From positions 1 to 38,920 of the forward strand of contig PAKP01000010.1 of the NCBI GenBank assembly GCA_002706985.1: a stretch of DNA of 38,920 nucleotides, read 5' to 3'. This document shows, in pieces, positions 8,885 through 16,254 of the stretch. Below the pieces are notes generated by a model, which saw nothing but the letters and a program-made list of their open reading frames with translations, had not been told where the DNA came from and did not search any database. The translations under genes were made by a program, and so were the position numbers. The DNA comes from Sneathiella sp. Lineage in GTDB: Bacteria; Pseudomonadota; Alphaproteobacteria; Sneathiellales; Sneathiellaceae. Position 1 is the first letter of the stretch; each line of letters begins with the position of its first letter.

Positions 8885-10150
8885 TCACCGCTCCGGCGGG
8901 GACCAGTCGCTTTTGACGGACTTGCGGCGGCTGAGACGAAGGGCGATGCCGATGGACACGCCGACACCAATCGCAACCGTCAGATCGACGACCACCGTAA
9001 GGACGAGCGTCAGCAACAGCAGGAAAATATCGCTCTTCCGCCCGCGGATATAACTGCCCCATTTATGCGGCTCCGTCATGTTCCAGGCGGTCACGATCAG
9101 AAGCGCGGCAAGGGCGGGCATGGCGAGATAGCCCGCGAGCGGTGCCGCCAGCAGCATGACCAGCAGGATGACAACCGCATGGACGATTCCCGCAACCGGC
9201 GTTTTGCCGCCCGCCTTGATATTCGTGGCCGTGCGTGCAATCGCGCCCGTCGCGGGCAGCCCCGTGAACAGGGCCGAGGCGACATTGGCCGCGCCTTGCG
9301 CGGACAGTTCGGCATTCGGCCGGTGATGCCCCTCGATCATCTTGTCGGCCACCATCGCCGATAAGAGCGATTCAACCGCCGCCAGAAAGGCGATGACAAA
9401 GGCCGAGGGCAACAGCTCGATAATCCGCTCAAAGGAAAAATCCGGCAGTTGCGGCCAGGGAAGCTGGCTCGGCAACTCCCCAAAGCGTGAGCCGAGGGTA
9501 TCCACCGGCAAATTCAGATAGACCACCAGCGCGGAGCCCACGCCGACCGCGACGATCAGACCCGGAAAGCGCGGCGCCATCCGTCTTAAAACAACGATCA
9601 GGACAAGGGTGACAAGCGCGATGGCAACCGTCGGCAGGCTGAGACTGTCCCGCACCTCCCAGAGCGCCGGGATTTTCTCAAGGAAGTCCGCGGGGACATT
9701 TGCCGCCGAGAGCCCCAGAAAATCCTTGAGCTGGCTGGTCGCGATAATGACGCCGATGCCGATGGTGAAGCCGTTCACCACCGCCTCGGGCACGAAGGCG
9801 ATCAGGTTCCCGGCGCGAAAATACCCGGCAACCAGCAGCATCAGCCCCGCCATGAAAGTCGCGAGCACCAGACCGTCATAGCCATGCTCGGCAATGACGC
9901 CGAAGACCACGACGATGAAGGCACCCGTCGGCCCGCCGATCTGCACCCGGCTGCCGCCCAGCAGGGAAATCAGGAACCCTGCGACAATCGCGGTGACGAT
10001 GCCCTTGGCCGGGTCCGCGCCCGAAGCAATTGCGATAGCCAAGCTGAGCGGCAGGGCGACCATGGCAACAGTCGCTCCCGCCAGCAGGTCGGAGAGGAAA
10101 AGCGACCAGCTATAGGATTTCAGTGTGGTAATTATCTTCGGTTGGCGCAT
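8885..10150 (-). CDS. SulP family anion transporter lacking a STAS domain
   Basis: An integral membrane protein of 421 residues with about ten to twelve hydrophobic segments and SulP/SLC26 signatures, including an early PLSLAIAIASGADPAKGI segment and QIGGPTGAFIVVVFG. Family members carry sulfate, bicarbonate or other anions. The usual C-terminal cytoplasmic STAS domain (making proteins of about 500-600 residues) is absent; the protein ends shortly after the last membrane helix at RLSRRKSVKSDWSPPER. Substrate cannot be told from sequence. It is the last gene of the minus-strand accessory block, 120 bp after the dioxygenase gene. No clear ribosome binding site was seen at the ATG. Confidence 0.9.
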   Translation of the reverse strand: MRQPKIITTLKSYSWSLFLSDLLAGATVAMVALPLSLAIAIASGADPAKGIVTAIVAGFLISLLGGSRVQIGGPTGAFIVVVFGVIAEHGYDGLVLATFMAGLMLLVAGYFRAGNLIAFVPEAVVNGFTIGIGVIIATSQLKDFLGLSAANVPADFLEKIPALWEVRDSLSLPTVAIALVTLVLIVVLRRMAPRFPGLIVAVGVGSALVVYLNLPVDTLGSRFGELPSQLPWPQLPDFSFERIIELLPSAFVIAFLAAVESLLSAMVADKMIEGHHRPNAELSAQGAANVASALFTGLPATGAIARTATNIKAGGKTPVAGIVHAVVILLVMLLAAPLAGYLAMPALAALLIVTAWNMTEPHKWGSYIRGRKSDIFLLLLTLVLTVVVDLTVAIGVGVSIGIALRLSRRKSVKSDWSPPER

Positions 10151-10270
10151 GGCAAGAACTTGAAGGTCGAACGGACAGCTTCCCTCACCCTAGCAGACGC
10201 AATAGCCCCCTGTCCTGCGGCAAATATGCACGGCAGGGTCGACCGCCCACTTCCGCAAGCGGCGGGACTG

Positions 10271-11113
10271 TCAGTAATAGGCCGCGTCGTCGGCGATGGT
10301 CAGACGATGGAGCAGGCGCTCATGTCCCTCATACCCGCCGGTCGCTTTATGCAGGACGGAGCGGTTGTCCCAGAGGACCAGCATGTCCGGCTTCCATTTA
10401 TGGCGATAGATAAACTCCTCCCGCCCTTGCCAGCGCGCGAGCTCTTTCAGCAGGTCCAAGGCGCGTTCATGCTCCATCCCGTCGAGATCGACCAGATAGC
10501 CACCGCCGAAAATGCCGAGTTCGCCGGTTTCCGGATGGGCGCGGATCACCGGATGCGTCTCCCGCTTGTTCGCCTCGTCAGAGATGTTGAACCGCATCGC
10601 ACCCTTGAAATTCTTCTCCGCATAGGCGCCCTCGCGCGAATAGGCTCCGCCCGCCGAATGAACCGCCGTCAGCTTTTCGAACCGTTCCTTCATCTCCGGC
10701 GGCATCGCCTCCCACGCCAGATGCTCATTGGAAAAGAGGGTGTCGCCCCCCTCCTCCGGGATGATAAGGCCATAGAGCATTGTGCCGGACGGCGGCACCG
10801 CCATGAAGCTCCAGTCCGAATGCCAGTTGTCCGCGAAAATCCGCCCCGTCTCATTGGCATAGCGATGGACCGCCGCAATTCTTTCATGTCCATCGATGGG
10901 GTGAAAAAAGGGATCATCCCCGATCGGGCCGAAATACTCGGCGACGCGGACAAAATCCTCATTCTCCAGCTTCTGGTTTGGAAAGACGAGCACATGATGC
11001 GCCATCCAGGCGGCACGAATGGCGGCCACTTCTTCCTTGTCGAGGGGGGCCGACAAATCGACCCCTTCCACCCGCGCGCCGCAGGGCGCATCGATTTTCG
11101 AAACCGTGATCAT
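10271..11113 (-). CDS. TauD/TfdA family Fe(II)/2-oxoglutarate dioxygenase
   Basis: This 280-residue protein shows the full metal triad of the TauD family: H98 and D100 in NWHSDWSF and H255 in VLHKATGGY. R270 in HRLTI is the expected 2-oxoglutarate carboxylate anchor. Members hydroxylate taurine, aryloxyacids, sulfonates and other small acids; the substrate here is not clear. The N-terminus (GARVEGVDLSAPL) is typical. The ATG at 11113 follows GGGGAGG closely. It lies 115 bp after the GFA-like gene on the same strand; the gap may contain its own promoter. Confidence 0.92.
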   Translation of the reverse strand: MITVSKIDAPCGARVEGVDLSAPLDKEEVAAIRAAWMAHHVLVFPNQKLENEDFVRVAEYFGPIGDDPFFHPIDGHERIAAVHRYANETGRIFADNWHSDWSFMAVPPSGTMLYGLIIPEEGGDTLFSNEHLAWEAMPPEMKERFEKLTAVHSAGGAYSREGAYAEKNFKGAMRFNISDEANKRETHPVIRAHPETGELGIFGGGYLVDLDGMEHERALDLLKELARWQGREEFIYRHKWKPDMLVLWDNRSVLHKATGGYEGHERLLHRLTIADDAAYY

Positions 11114-11228
11114 GAGACCTCCCCGTCTTTTTGTTTTTTAAAAGACATAGCACCAGATGCGCCGTTGACCAACAACTGTCTTGCGCCGGGGAGGCTCTTA
11201 TGAAGGGAACATCAGGGGAGACGCCGCC

Positions 11229-11648
11229 TTACTCGGGCGGGATCGTCTCGAATGCCTGAAGCTCCGGGTCCATCCTGTCCCAGGCCAGCCCCGCCGCGGC
11301 GTAGGTCACCACAGCCGGGCGGAACAGCGCCGGGTCATCAAGGCTCGCAGCATGCAGGGCGATAATATCGGGCATGACCTCCAGCAGGAGATAGAGTGGT
11401 GAGCCGCAGGCGGCGCAAAAGCCGTGGGTCTTCGCCTTCCCGCTGTCCCCCGCGACCCGCCATTCCGTCGCCTTGCCGGTGAAACGGACGGCGGTCCGGT
11501 CAGGAAAGCTGAGGAAGGAGCTGTGCCCAGTCCCGCTCCGGCGCTGACAGTCGCGGCACTGGCAATGGTTCTCGAAGACCGGTTCGCTATCCGCCTCATA
11601 GCGGACCGCGCCGCAGGCGCAGCCTCCGGCATAAGGTTTCTCTGTCAT
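11229..11648 (-). CDS. GFA-like zinc protein (glutathione-dependent formaldehyde-activating enzyme family)
   Basis: This 139-residue protein has the GFA/CENP-V fold signature: C10-x-C12, C29-x-C31-x-x-C34 and C78-x-x-C81, all seven cysteines expected for the two zinc sites. The name comes from a Paracoccus protein linked to glutathione-formaldehyde adducts; most homologues have no proven activity. AAAGGAG lies 7 nt before the ATG at 11648. It starts 27 bp after the AHSA1-type gene, so it is probably the third gene of the ArsR operon. Confidence 0.9.
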   Translation of the reverse strand: MTEKPYAGGCACGAVRYEADSEPVFENHCQCRDCQRRSGTGHSSFLSFPDRTAVRFTGKATEWRVAGDSGKAKTHGFCAACGSPLYLLLEVMPDIIALHAASLDDPALFRPAVVTYAAAGLAWDRMDPELQAFETIPPE

Positions 11649-11675
11649 CAGGATACTCCTTTCACAAGCCGCGGC

Positions 11676-12152
11676 TCAGGCCGCCGTTTCGGTGGCGCAT
11701 GGGTTGGCGAACACGTCCATGGGTTCATCCGTCTCCAGATAGGATTTGAGACTGGAGAGCACAAGCGGCCAGCCCTTCGAGATACCACTCGCCATGCCGC
11801 TGCCCGCCTCCAGCTCGTCATGGGTGACGGTGAGGCGCACCATATCCTCATACGGCACCAGATCGAAGGTGACGCGGCTGTGTTTGTCGCGGTTGTCATA
11901 TTCCGACGGGTCCGACCAGCTGATAACCAGCCGCTTCGGCGGATCGATCTCGATCACATCCCCGGCGATATTGACCTTCTTTTCCTCATTATCGCGGACA
12001 TGCTCCCATCTGGAGCCGACCTTCCAGTCGGAGACATTTCCATGCCCCCAGTAGCGGGCGGCGATCTCGGGCCGGGTAATGGCGTCGAATATCTTCTGCT
12101 GCGTCGCGCGGATATAGGTCACATACACGAATGTCGTCTTTTCACTGCTCAT
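11676..12152 (-). CDS. SRPBCC / AHSA1 family protein
   Basis: This 158-residue protein is an AHSA1-type START/Bet v1-like fold. Recognisable elements are IRATQQKIFDAITRPEIAARYWG, GSRWEHV and RLVISWSDPSEY, forming a helix-grip fold with an internal ligand cavity. Its biochemical role is unknown. The ATG lies inside the 3' end of the ArsR gene, overlapping by 11 bp, with AAGGAG 7 nt upstream. This ArsR-AHSA1 pairing is widespread in bacteria and implies translational coupling. The cavity protein may act on or bind a compound connected with the regulator, which is inference. Confidence 0.92.
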   Translation of the reverse strand: MSSEKTTFVYVTYIRATQQKIFDAITRPEIAARYWGHGNVSDWKVGSRWEHVRDNEEKKVNIAGDVIEIDPPKRLVISWSDPSEYDNRDKHSRVTFDLVPYEDMVRLTVTHDELEAGSGMASGISKGWPLVLSSLKSYLETDEPMDVFANPCATETAA

Positions 12153-12468
12153 CTTGATCTCCTTCCAGTTCGGTTTTCAGCTCATGTAGCAGGCTCAATC
12201 GCTGCTGCTCGAATTTCCGTATCCAGCGTTCGTAGATCGTCTGGAGCGGCACCGGGTTGAGGAAATGCAACTTCTCCCGCCCCCGCTTTACCGTCGAGAC
12301 AAGATTGGCGTCCTCCAGGAGACCGATATGCTGCGTCACGGACTGGCGTTTCATGTCCATATGCGCACATAGCTGACCCAGGGTCCGGCCGTTCTTCTCG
12401 CAGAGCAGATCCAGTATCTTTCGCCGCGAAGGATCGCCCAGCGCCTTGAATGTCTTGTCGTCGTCCAT
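12142..12468 (-). CDS. ArsR/SmtB family transcriptional regulator
   Basis: This 108-residue winged-helix protein begins FKALGDPSRRKILDLL, the classic ArsR opening, and has the recognition-helix region MKRQSVTQHIGLLEDANLV followed by the wing VKRGREKLHFLNP. It has no cysteine-rich metal site of the ArsR type; its cysteines (CEKN, CAHM) are not arranged as CxC. It resembles the AHSA1-associated, metal-independent subgroup. AAGGAG lies 7 nt before the ATG. It heads the ArsR-AHSA1-GFA block and probably represses its own promoter through the palindrome at 12493-12512. Confidence 0.94.
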   Translation of the reverse strand: MDDDKTFKALGDPSRRKILDLLCEKNGRTLGQLCAHMDMKRQSVTQHIGLLEDANLVSTVKRGREKLHFLNPVPLQTIYERWIRKFEQQRLSLLHELKTELEGDQDEQ

Positions 12469-12487
12469 ACGCTACTCCTTGGGCGGG

Positions 12488-12517
12488 ATAATATGCAGGT
12501 ATTTACCTGCATGTCAA
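12488..12517 (-). promoter_or_regulatory. promoter of the ArsR operon
   Basis: On the minus strand TTGACA (12517-12512) and TATTAT (12493-12488) are separated by 18 bp. The expected transcription start lies near 12481, just before the AAGGAG of the ArsR gene, giving a very short leader. The -35 is a perfect sigma-70 consensus. Confidence 0.75.
12493..12512. promoter_or_regulatory. palindromic operator, probable ArsR binding site
   Basis: Perfect 9-bp inverted repeat ATGCAGGTA and TACCTGCAT around a 2-bp TT centre. It exactly fills the spacer between the -35 and -10 boxes of the ArsR promoter, touching one base of each. A bound dimer would block RNA polymerase. The same site is about 80-100 bp upstream of the divergent ABC-F gene and might also affect it. 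Confidence 0.75.
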
Positions 12518-12594
12518 CAATGCTTTTTCAAAATCGCCTGCAAGGGCCATTTTCCGGCTTTCGGGCGCCGGGTGTTTCTGATAGAGAGTGCCCC

Positions 12595-14484
12595 ATGCTG
12601 CAAATCAAGGACCTAACATACCGCATCGCGGGCCGCACTCTGCTGGAAAATGCCTCCCTGCATATTCCGGTCGGGCATAAGTTCGGCCTGATCGGACGCA
12701 ATGGCACCGGGAAATCGACGCTTCTGAAGCTGATCACCGGGGAGCTGCATGCCGATGGCGGCAGCATCGAACTTCGGAACGGCGCGCGGCTCGGCGTCCT
12801 GCCGCAGGAGGCCCCGGGCGGACCCGAGAGCCTGATCGAGGCCGTGCTCGCCGCCGATGAGGAGCGGGCGCGCCTGATGCAGGAAGCGGAGACCGCGACC
12901 GACGGCATGCGCATCGCCGAGATCCATACCCGCCTTGCCGATATCGACGCCCATACGGCGGAGGCGCGGGCCGCGAAGATCCTCTCCGGCCTCGGCTTCG
13001 ATCACGCGGCGCAGCAGCGCTCCTGCTCCTCTTTCTCGGGCGGCTGGCGGACGCGTGTCGCGCTCGCGGGCACGCTCTTTGCCGAGCCGGACCTGCTGCT
13101 GCTCGACGAACCCAGTAACTATCTCGACCTCGAGGCGACGCTGTGGCTGGAAAGCTTCCTCCGGAATTATCAGCGCACCCTCGTCATCATTAGCCATGAC
13201 AAGGACCTCTTGAACAATGTGGTGACGGAGATTGCCCATCTCGACCAGATGAAGCTCGTCAAATATACCGGCAACTACGACTTCTTCGAGAAGACCCGCC
13301 GCGAGCAGATGGAGCTTCTCGCCGGCATGGCACGCAAGCAGGAAGCCCAGAGGAAGCATCTGCAATCCTTTGTGGATCGGTTCCGCGCCAAGGCCTCGAA
13401 AGCGCGCCAGGCCCAGAGCCGCGTGAAGATGCTGGAGAAGATGCAGCCCGTCGTCGGCATTGTCGAGGAACATACGGCAAGCCTCACCTTCCATGCGCCC
13501 GAGCCGCTCTCCTCCCCCATCATCACGATGGAGGGATGCACGGTCGGCTATGAGCCGGGCAAGCCCGTGCTGCGCGGCCTTGACCTCCGCATCGATATGG
13601 ACGACCGGATTGCACTTCTGGGTTCCAACGGCAACGGCAAGTCAACTTTCGCGAAACTTCTCGCCGACCGCCTCGCCCCAGAAACCGGGAAATTGCAGAA
13701 GTCCGGCAAGCTCAAGATCGGCTTCTTCGCGCAGCATCAGCTCGATGAAATGCGGGAGAATGAGACCGCCTATCAGCATCTTGCGGCAAAAGTCGAGAAC
13801 GGGCAGGAATCAAAAATCCGAGCGCGCCTCGGCCAATTCGGCTTTTCGCGCCAGAAATCCGACACCGTCGTCAAGCAGCTCTCGGGCGGCGAGAAGGCGC
13901 GGCTCAACTTCTGCCTGATCGCGGAGGACAAGCCGCATCTCCTGATCCTTGACGAGCCGACCAACCATCTCGATGTCGACAGCCGCGAGGCGCTGATCCA
14001 CGGCCTCAACAACTATGAGGGCGCGGTGCTGCTCATAAGCCATGATCCGCATCTCGTCAGCTATGTGGCCGACCGGCTGTGGCTGGTGAAGGATGGCGGG
14101 GTCCATGCCTATGACGGCGATATCGAGGATTACAAGCGCGAGGTGCTGGACGCCGCGCGCGGGGGCGACAAGCGCAAGACCGACGCCGCCCCGGGGCAGC
14201 CGAAACTCTCGGGGAAAGAGGCGCGCAAGGCCCGCGCCGCCGCCCGTGCTGCCCTCGCCCCGAAGCGAAAGGAAGTCGGCCGCCTTGAAAAGCGGATGCA
14301 GGACCTCGCCGCCGAGCAGGCAAAACTCGAAGCCGAACTCGCCGACCCCGCGACCTATGACAAGGGAGCAGACCATCAGGCCAAACTCAGCGACCAGATC
14401 GGCCGCCTCAAATCCGACCTTGCCGAGACCGAAGAAAAATGGCTCGCCCTCACCGAGGAACTCGAGGCCGAAGGCGCGGCGTAG
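12595..14484 (+). CDS. ABC-F family ATPase (YheS-like)
   Basis: Soluble protein of 629 residues with two ABC domains and no membrane helices, as in ABC-F proteins that act on the ribosome. Domain 1 has Walker A GRNGTGKS (34-41), signature FSGGWRTRVALA and Walker B LLLLDEPSNYLD. A charged interdomain linker follows. Domain 2 has Walker A GSNGNGKS (343-350), signature LSGGEKARL (429-437) and Walker B LLILDEPTNHLD. The C-terminal ~100 residues form a basic then acidic coiled coil ending ELEAEGAA. The ATG at 12595 is chosen because domain 1 begins there; an upstream in-frame extension runs through the ArsR operator. Its last 93 bp are repeated in diverged form at 15324-15416. Confidence 0.93.
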   Translation: MLQIKDLTYRIAGRTLLENASLHIPVGHKFGLIGRNGTGKSTLLKLITGELHADGGSIELRNGARLGVLPQEAPGGPESLIEAVLAADEERARLMQEAETATDGMRIAEIHTRLADIDAHTAEARAAKILSGLGFDHAAQQRSCSSFSGGWRTRVALAGTLFAEPDLLLLDEPSNYLDLEATLWLESFLRNYQRTLVIISHDKDLLNNVVTEIAHLDQMKLVKYTGNYDFFEKTRREQMELLAGMARKQEAQRKHLQSFVDRFRAKASKARQAQSRVKMLEKMQPVVGIVEEHTASLTFHAPEPLSSPIITMEGCTVGYEPGKPVLRGLDLRIDMDDRIALLGSNGNGKSTFAKLLADRLAPETGKLQKSGKLKIGFFAQHQLDEMRENETAYQHLAAKVENGQESKIRARLGQFGFSRQKSDTVVKQLSGGEKARLNFCLIAEDKPHLLILDEPTNHLDVDSREALIHGLNNYEGAVLLISHDPHLVSYVADRLWLVKDGGVHAYDGDIEDYKREVLDAARGGDKRKTDAAPGQPKLSGKEARKARAAARAALAPKRKEVGRLEKRMQDLAAEQAKLEAELADPATYDKGADHQAKLSDQIGRLKSDLAETEEKWLALTEELEAEGAA

Positions 14485-14586
14485 TTACTCACCGGGGGCC
14501 GAGGGGCGCGTCGTTCTCACACCCATATATATTATAAAAATTTATATTATTATCGTTTTTAATTATTTATTAACCCTACGTCAATA

Positions 14587-14621
14587 TTTTGAATATTTCA
14601 TATTATTTGAAATATTCAAAA
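14587..14621 (+). repeat. perfect 14-bp inverted repeat touching the HD-GYP start codon
   Basis: TTTTGAATATTTCA (14587-14600) and TGAAATATTCAAAA (14608-14621) are exact reverse complements with a 7-nt TATTATT loop. The last base is the A of the ATG. It could be an RNA hairpin occluding the translation start or a DNA operator. There is no T-run after it, so it is not an intrinsic terminator. It lies in a very AT-rich leader (about 14520-14620). Confidence 0.8.
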
Positions 14622-15310
14622 TGATCGCGCTTCATACATCAGAATTGGCAGACCGAATATTTATCGCAGATGGCAGCTGCGCCGAGGCGCTTGCCTATCT
14701 GGCGGACGGGGCTGGCCTGCACAGCAACGAGCGCCTGATGATGCTGATCATGCTCGATGCGCTCAATATCTTTTCAGGCGCGACCATGCGGCATTCCCTC
14801 CGGGTCGGGCTGCAGGTGCGGACCTTCTGCACTATTCTTGGCCATACGGCGCGCGACGCCGCCCGCTTCGGCCTCTATGCCTGCCTGCATGATGCCGGAA
14901 AGATGAGCGTCCCGATCACGATGCTGGAAAAGCCAGGCAAATTCACCGCCGAGGAACGCGACCTCGTGGAAACCCATGTAAAACAGGAATTCCTCTTCCC
15001 GGAGCAGTTCAGCCGCTGCCACCGGGACCCCTTCCGGCACGCCCTCCGCTTCCATCACGAGAATTTCGACGGAACAGGCTATCCGGACCGCCTCGCGGGC
15101 AACCAGATCCCCGAGATCGCCCAGATCACGCGCCTGTGCGATTTCTTCGATGCCGTCCGTCAGGACCGGCCCTACCGCAAGGGCCTGTCCCTGCCGAAAA
15201 CCATCGCCCTCATGCAACAAAGCCAAGGCGCCTTCAACCCGAAGCTGTTCAAGGTCTTCCGGAACGAAATCGGCTCCATCGACCGCTGTCACCTGCGCGC
15301 ATTGCACTAG
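14621..15310 (+). CDS. stand-alone HD-GYP domain protein, putative cyclic-di-GMP phosphodiesterase
   Basis: This 229-residue protein consists almost entirely of an HD-GYP domain. The expected signature is complete: H58 in RHSLRV, H90-D91 in LHDAGKMSVP, H119, H145-H146-E147 and FDGTGYP (149-155), then D174 in RLCDFFDA with RPYRKG after it. Active HD-GYP proteins linearise cyclic di-GMP to pGpG or GMP. No receiver or sensor domain is attached. The ATG at 14621 is the only sensible start, but no SD sequence is visible and the codon touches a perfect hairpin. The gene follows the ABC-F gene on the same strand after an AT-rich leader, and a detached ABC-F gene end lies just after its stop. It is probably an insertion. 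Confidence 0.85.
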   Translation: MIALHTSELADRIFIADGSCAEALAYLADGAGLHSNERLMMLIMLDALNIFSGATMRHSLRVGLQVRTFCTILGHTARDAARFGLYACLHDAGKMSVPITMLEKPGKFTAEERDLVETHVKQEFLFPEQFSRCHRDPFRHALRFHHENFDGTGYPDRLAGNQIPEIAQITRLCDFFDAVRQDRPYRKGLSLPKTIALMQQSQGAFNPKLFKVFRNEIGSIDRCHLRALH

Positions 15311-15323
15311 GGGCGGCGAGATC

Positions 15324-15416
15324 GACCAGATCGACCGGATAAAGACAGAGCTCGCCCGCACCGAAGAAAAATGGCTCGCCCTGACCAAAGAGCTTGAGGC
15401 TGAGGGCGCTGCTTAG
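15324..15416 (+). pseudogene. detached 3' end of an ABC-F gene
   Basis: These 93 bp match the last 93 bp of the intact ABC-F gene (14392-14484) at 72 positions by eye (77%), ending at the same TAG codon. Translated, 24 of 30 residues agree, including TEEKWLALT and ELEAEGAA. A 23-bp block is identical (14428-14450 and 15360-15382). In the last 19 codons, seven of the eight changed codons are synonymous, so the copy diverged while it was part of a working gene. Similarity stops within about 15 bp of the HD-GYP stop codon. It has no start of its own and is not expected to be expressed. Confidence 0.88.
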
Positions 15417-15457
15417 GGGCGGTATTACCGCTATTTTCGCAGTTATATGAAACAGGT

Positions 15458-16051
15458 TTATTCAGGTTTCAATGGATCGTCTTTTGAAACTTCACATCTC
15501 GCGCCTATAAACTGCGCTTCCTTCAAGGCAGGCGCTGTTTCTTTGGCGGTCTGCACGTAATCACTTTTAGCTATTGCTAACGCGTTATTGCAATCCGCTA
15601 ATGTTGCTTCAGGAAATGAAGGGTTGTGAAATGTCATTTCGACCTTCTCTCCATTTGGCATTTGGAATTCAAGTATGGTCCACACTTTTTGCGGTTTCTC
15701 ACTTTCGGAAAACAGCAGATTGGAGATAATCCAGCCAGAAATGATAAATATTAATACTGCTTCAATTGCCATTAATATTATACCAATTGCTATAATTACT
15801 GAGGCTATTGCGGGTGATGGCGTAGTAATAATTTTTAACAGTAGTTTCGTAATACCCCGTTGAAGAAGATAAAAAATTCCGCCAAATATCAGTGCAGCTA
15901 TAAACATTCCGCCAATAAAATAAACGGCCGCCTGCCATGATAGGAACGACGCCACATCGGAAGTGGCAAAATGATATACGCCTATTCCAAGCCAAAGAAA
16001 TGTAGCGTATTTACCTGCTTTAGCCCTTTGGCTGTCGTAGAAATCGTCCAA
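15458..16051 (-). CDS. hypothetical membrane protein with three predicted helices
   Basis: I do not recognise a family. The 197-residue protein has three hydrophobic stretches (about residues 17-32, 38-62 and 83-112, the last long enough for one or two helices), then a polar C-terminal domain of about 75 residues with two cysteines (in LADCNNALAIAK and IGARCEVSK). The start is TTG at 16051, supported by AGGGGA 6 nt upstream; no ATG is available in frame. Base composition is clearly more AT-rich than in holC or the ABC-F gene. It lies between the detached ABC-F tail and the detached holC tail, so it probably came in with them. Gene reality likely, function unknown. Confidence 0.65.
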   Translation of the reverse strand: MDDFYDSQRAKAGKYATFLWLGIGVYHFATSDVASFLSWQAAVYFIGGMFIAALIFGGIFYLLQRGITKLLLKIITTPSPAIASVIIAIGIILMAIEAVLIFIISGWIISNLLFSESEKPQKVWTILEFQMPNGEKVEMTFHNPSFPEATLADCNNALAIAKSDYVQTAKETAPALKEAQFIGARCEVSKDDPLKPE

Positions 16052-16134
16052 AAAGCATCCCCTGCTTGAATATAATCCATCTATTTATCTTATAGATTTT
16101 TTCTAAACCAAGACAACTAATTCATACCCTAAGT

Positions 16135-16227
16135 CTACGCCATATTCTGCCAGCCGGTTTCCGTTTGCTGGTAGTAGCTCACGGGGATATCGTTTTCCTT
16201 GAGGGCTTTCCGGCGGCCGCGGGCGGC
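16135..16227 (-). pseudogene. detached 3' end of a holC gene
   Basis: On the minus strand these 93 bp match the last 93 bp of intact holC (17697-17789) at 73 positions by eye (78%). Translation gives AARGR, IPVSYYQQTE, a Gly-Trp and a final Ala before TAG, 21 of 30 residues shared with holC. Similarity ends within about 30 bp of the stop codon of the FAD oxidoreductase gene. Like the ABC-F tail at 15324-15416, it is a gene end with no gene in front of it and is unlikely to be translated. Confidence 0.88.
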
Positions 16228-16254
16228 GGCTCTCACTGTCCGGCATCACGGGCA

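Noticed and set aside
10248..10268. CCGCAAGCGG palindrome after the TauD-like gene
   Set aside because: No T-run follows on either strand, so a terminator call is not supported.
9884..11203. Plus-strand open frame of 439 codons across the SulP and TauD-like genes
   Set aside because: It spans parts of two convincing minus-strand genes and the gap between them; its translation has no domain features.
12493..12594. Longer ABC-F start at 12493
   Set aside because: It would place coding sequence over the ArsR palindrome and promoter; the conserved ABC domain starts at ATG 12595.
14093..14620. Upstream extension of the HD-GYP frame into the ABC-F gene
   Set aside because: The frame is open but overlaps ABC-F coding sequence and contains no good start in the AT-rich leader; homology begins only at 14621.
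15150..15416. Frame joining the end of the HD-GYP gene to the detached ABC-F tail
   Set aside because: Its first part is the HD-GYP gene in another frame; only the last 31 codons have meaning, as a gene remnant.
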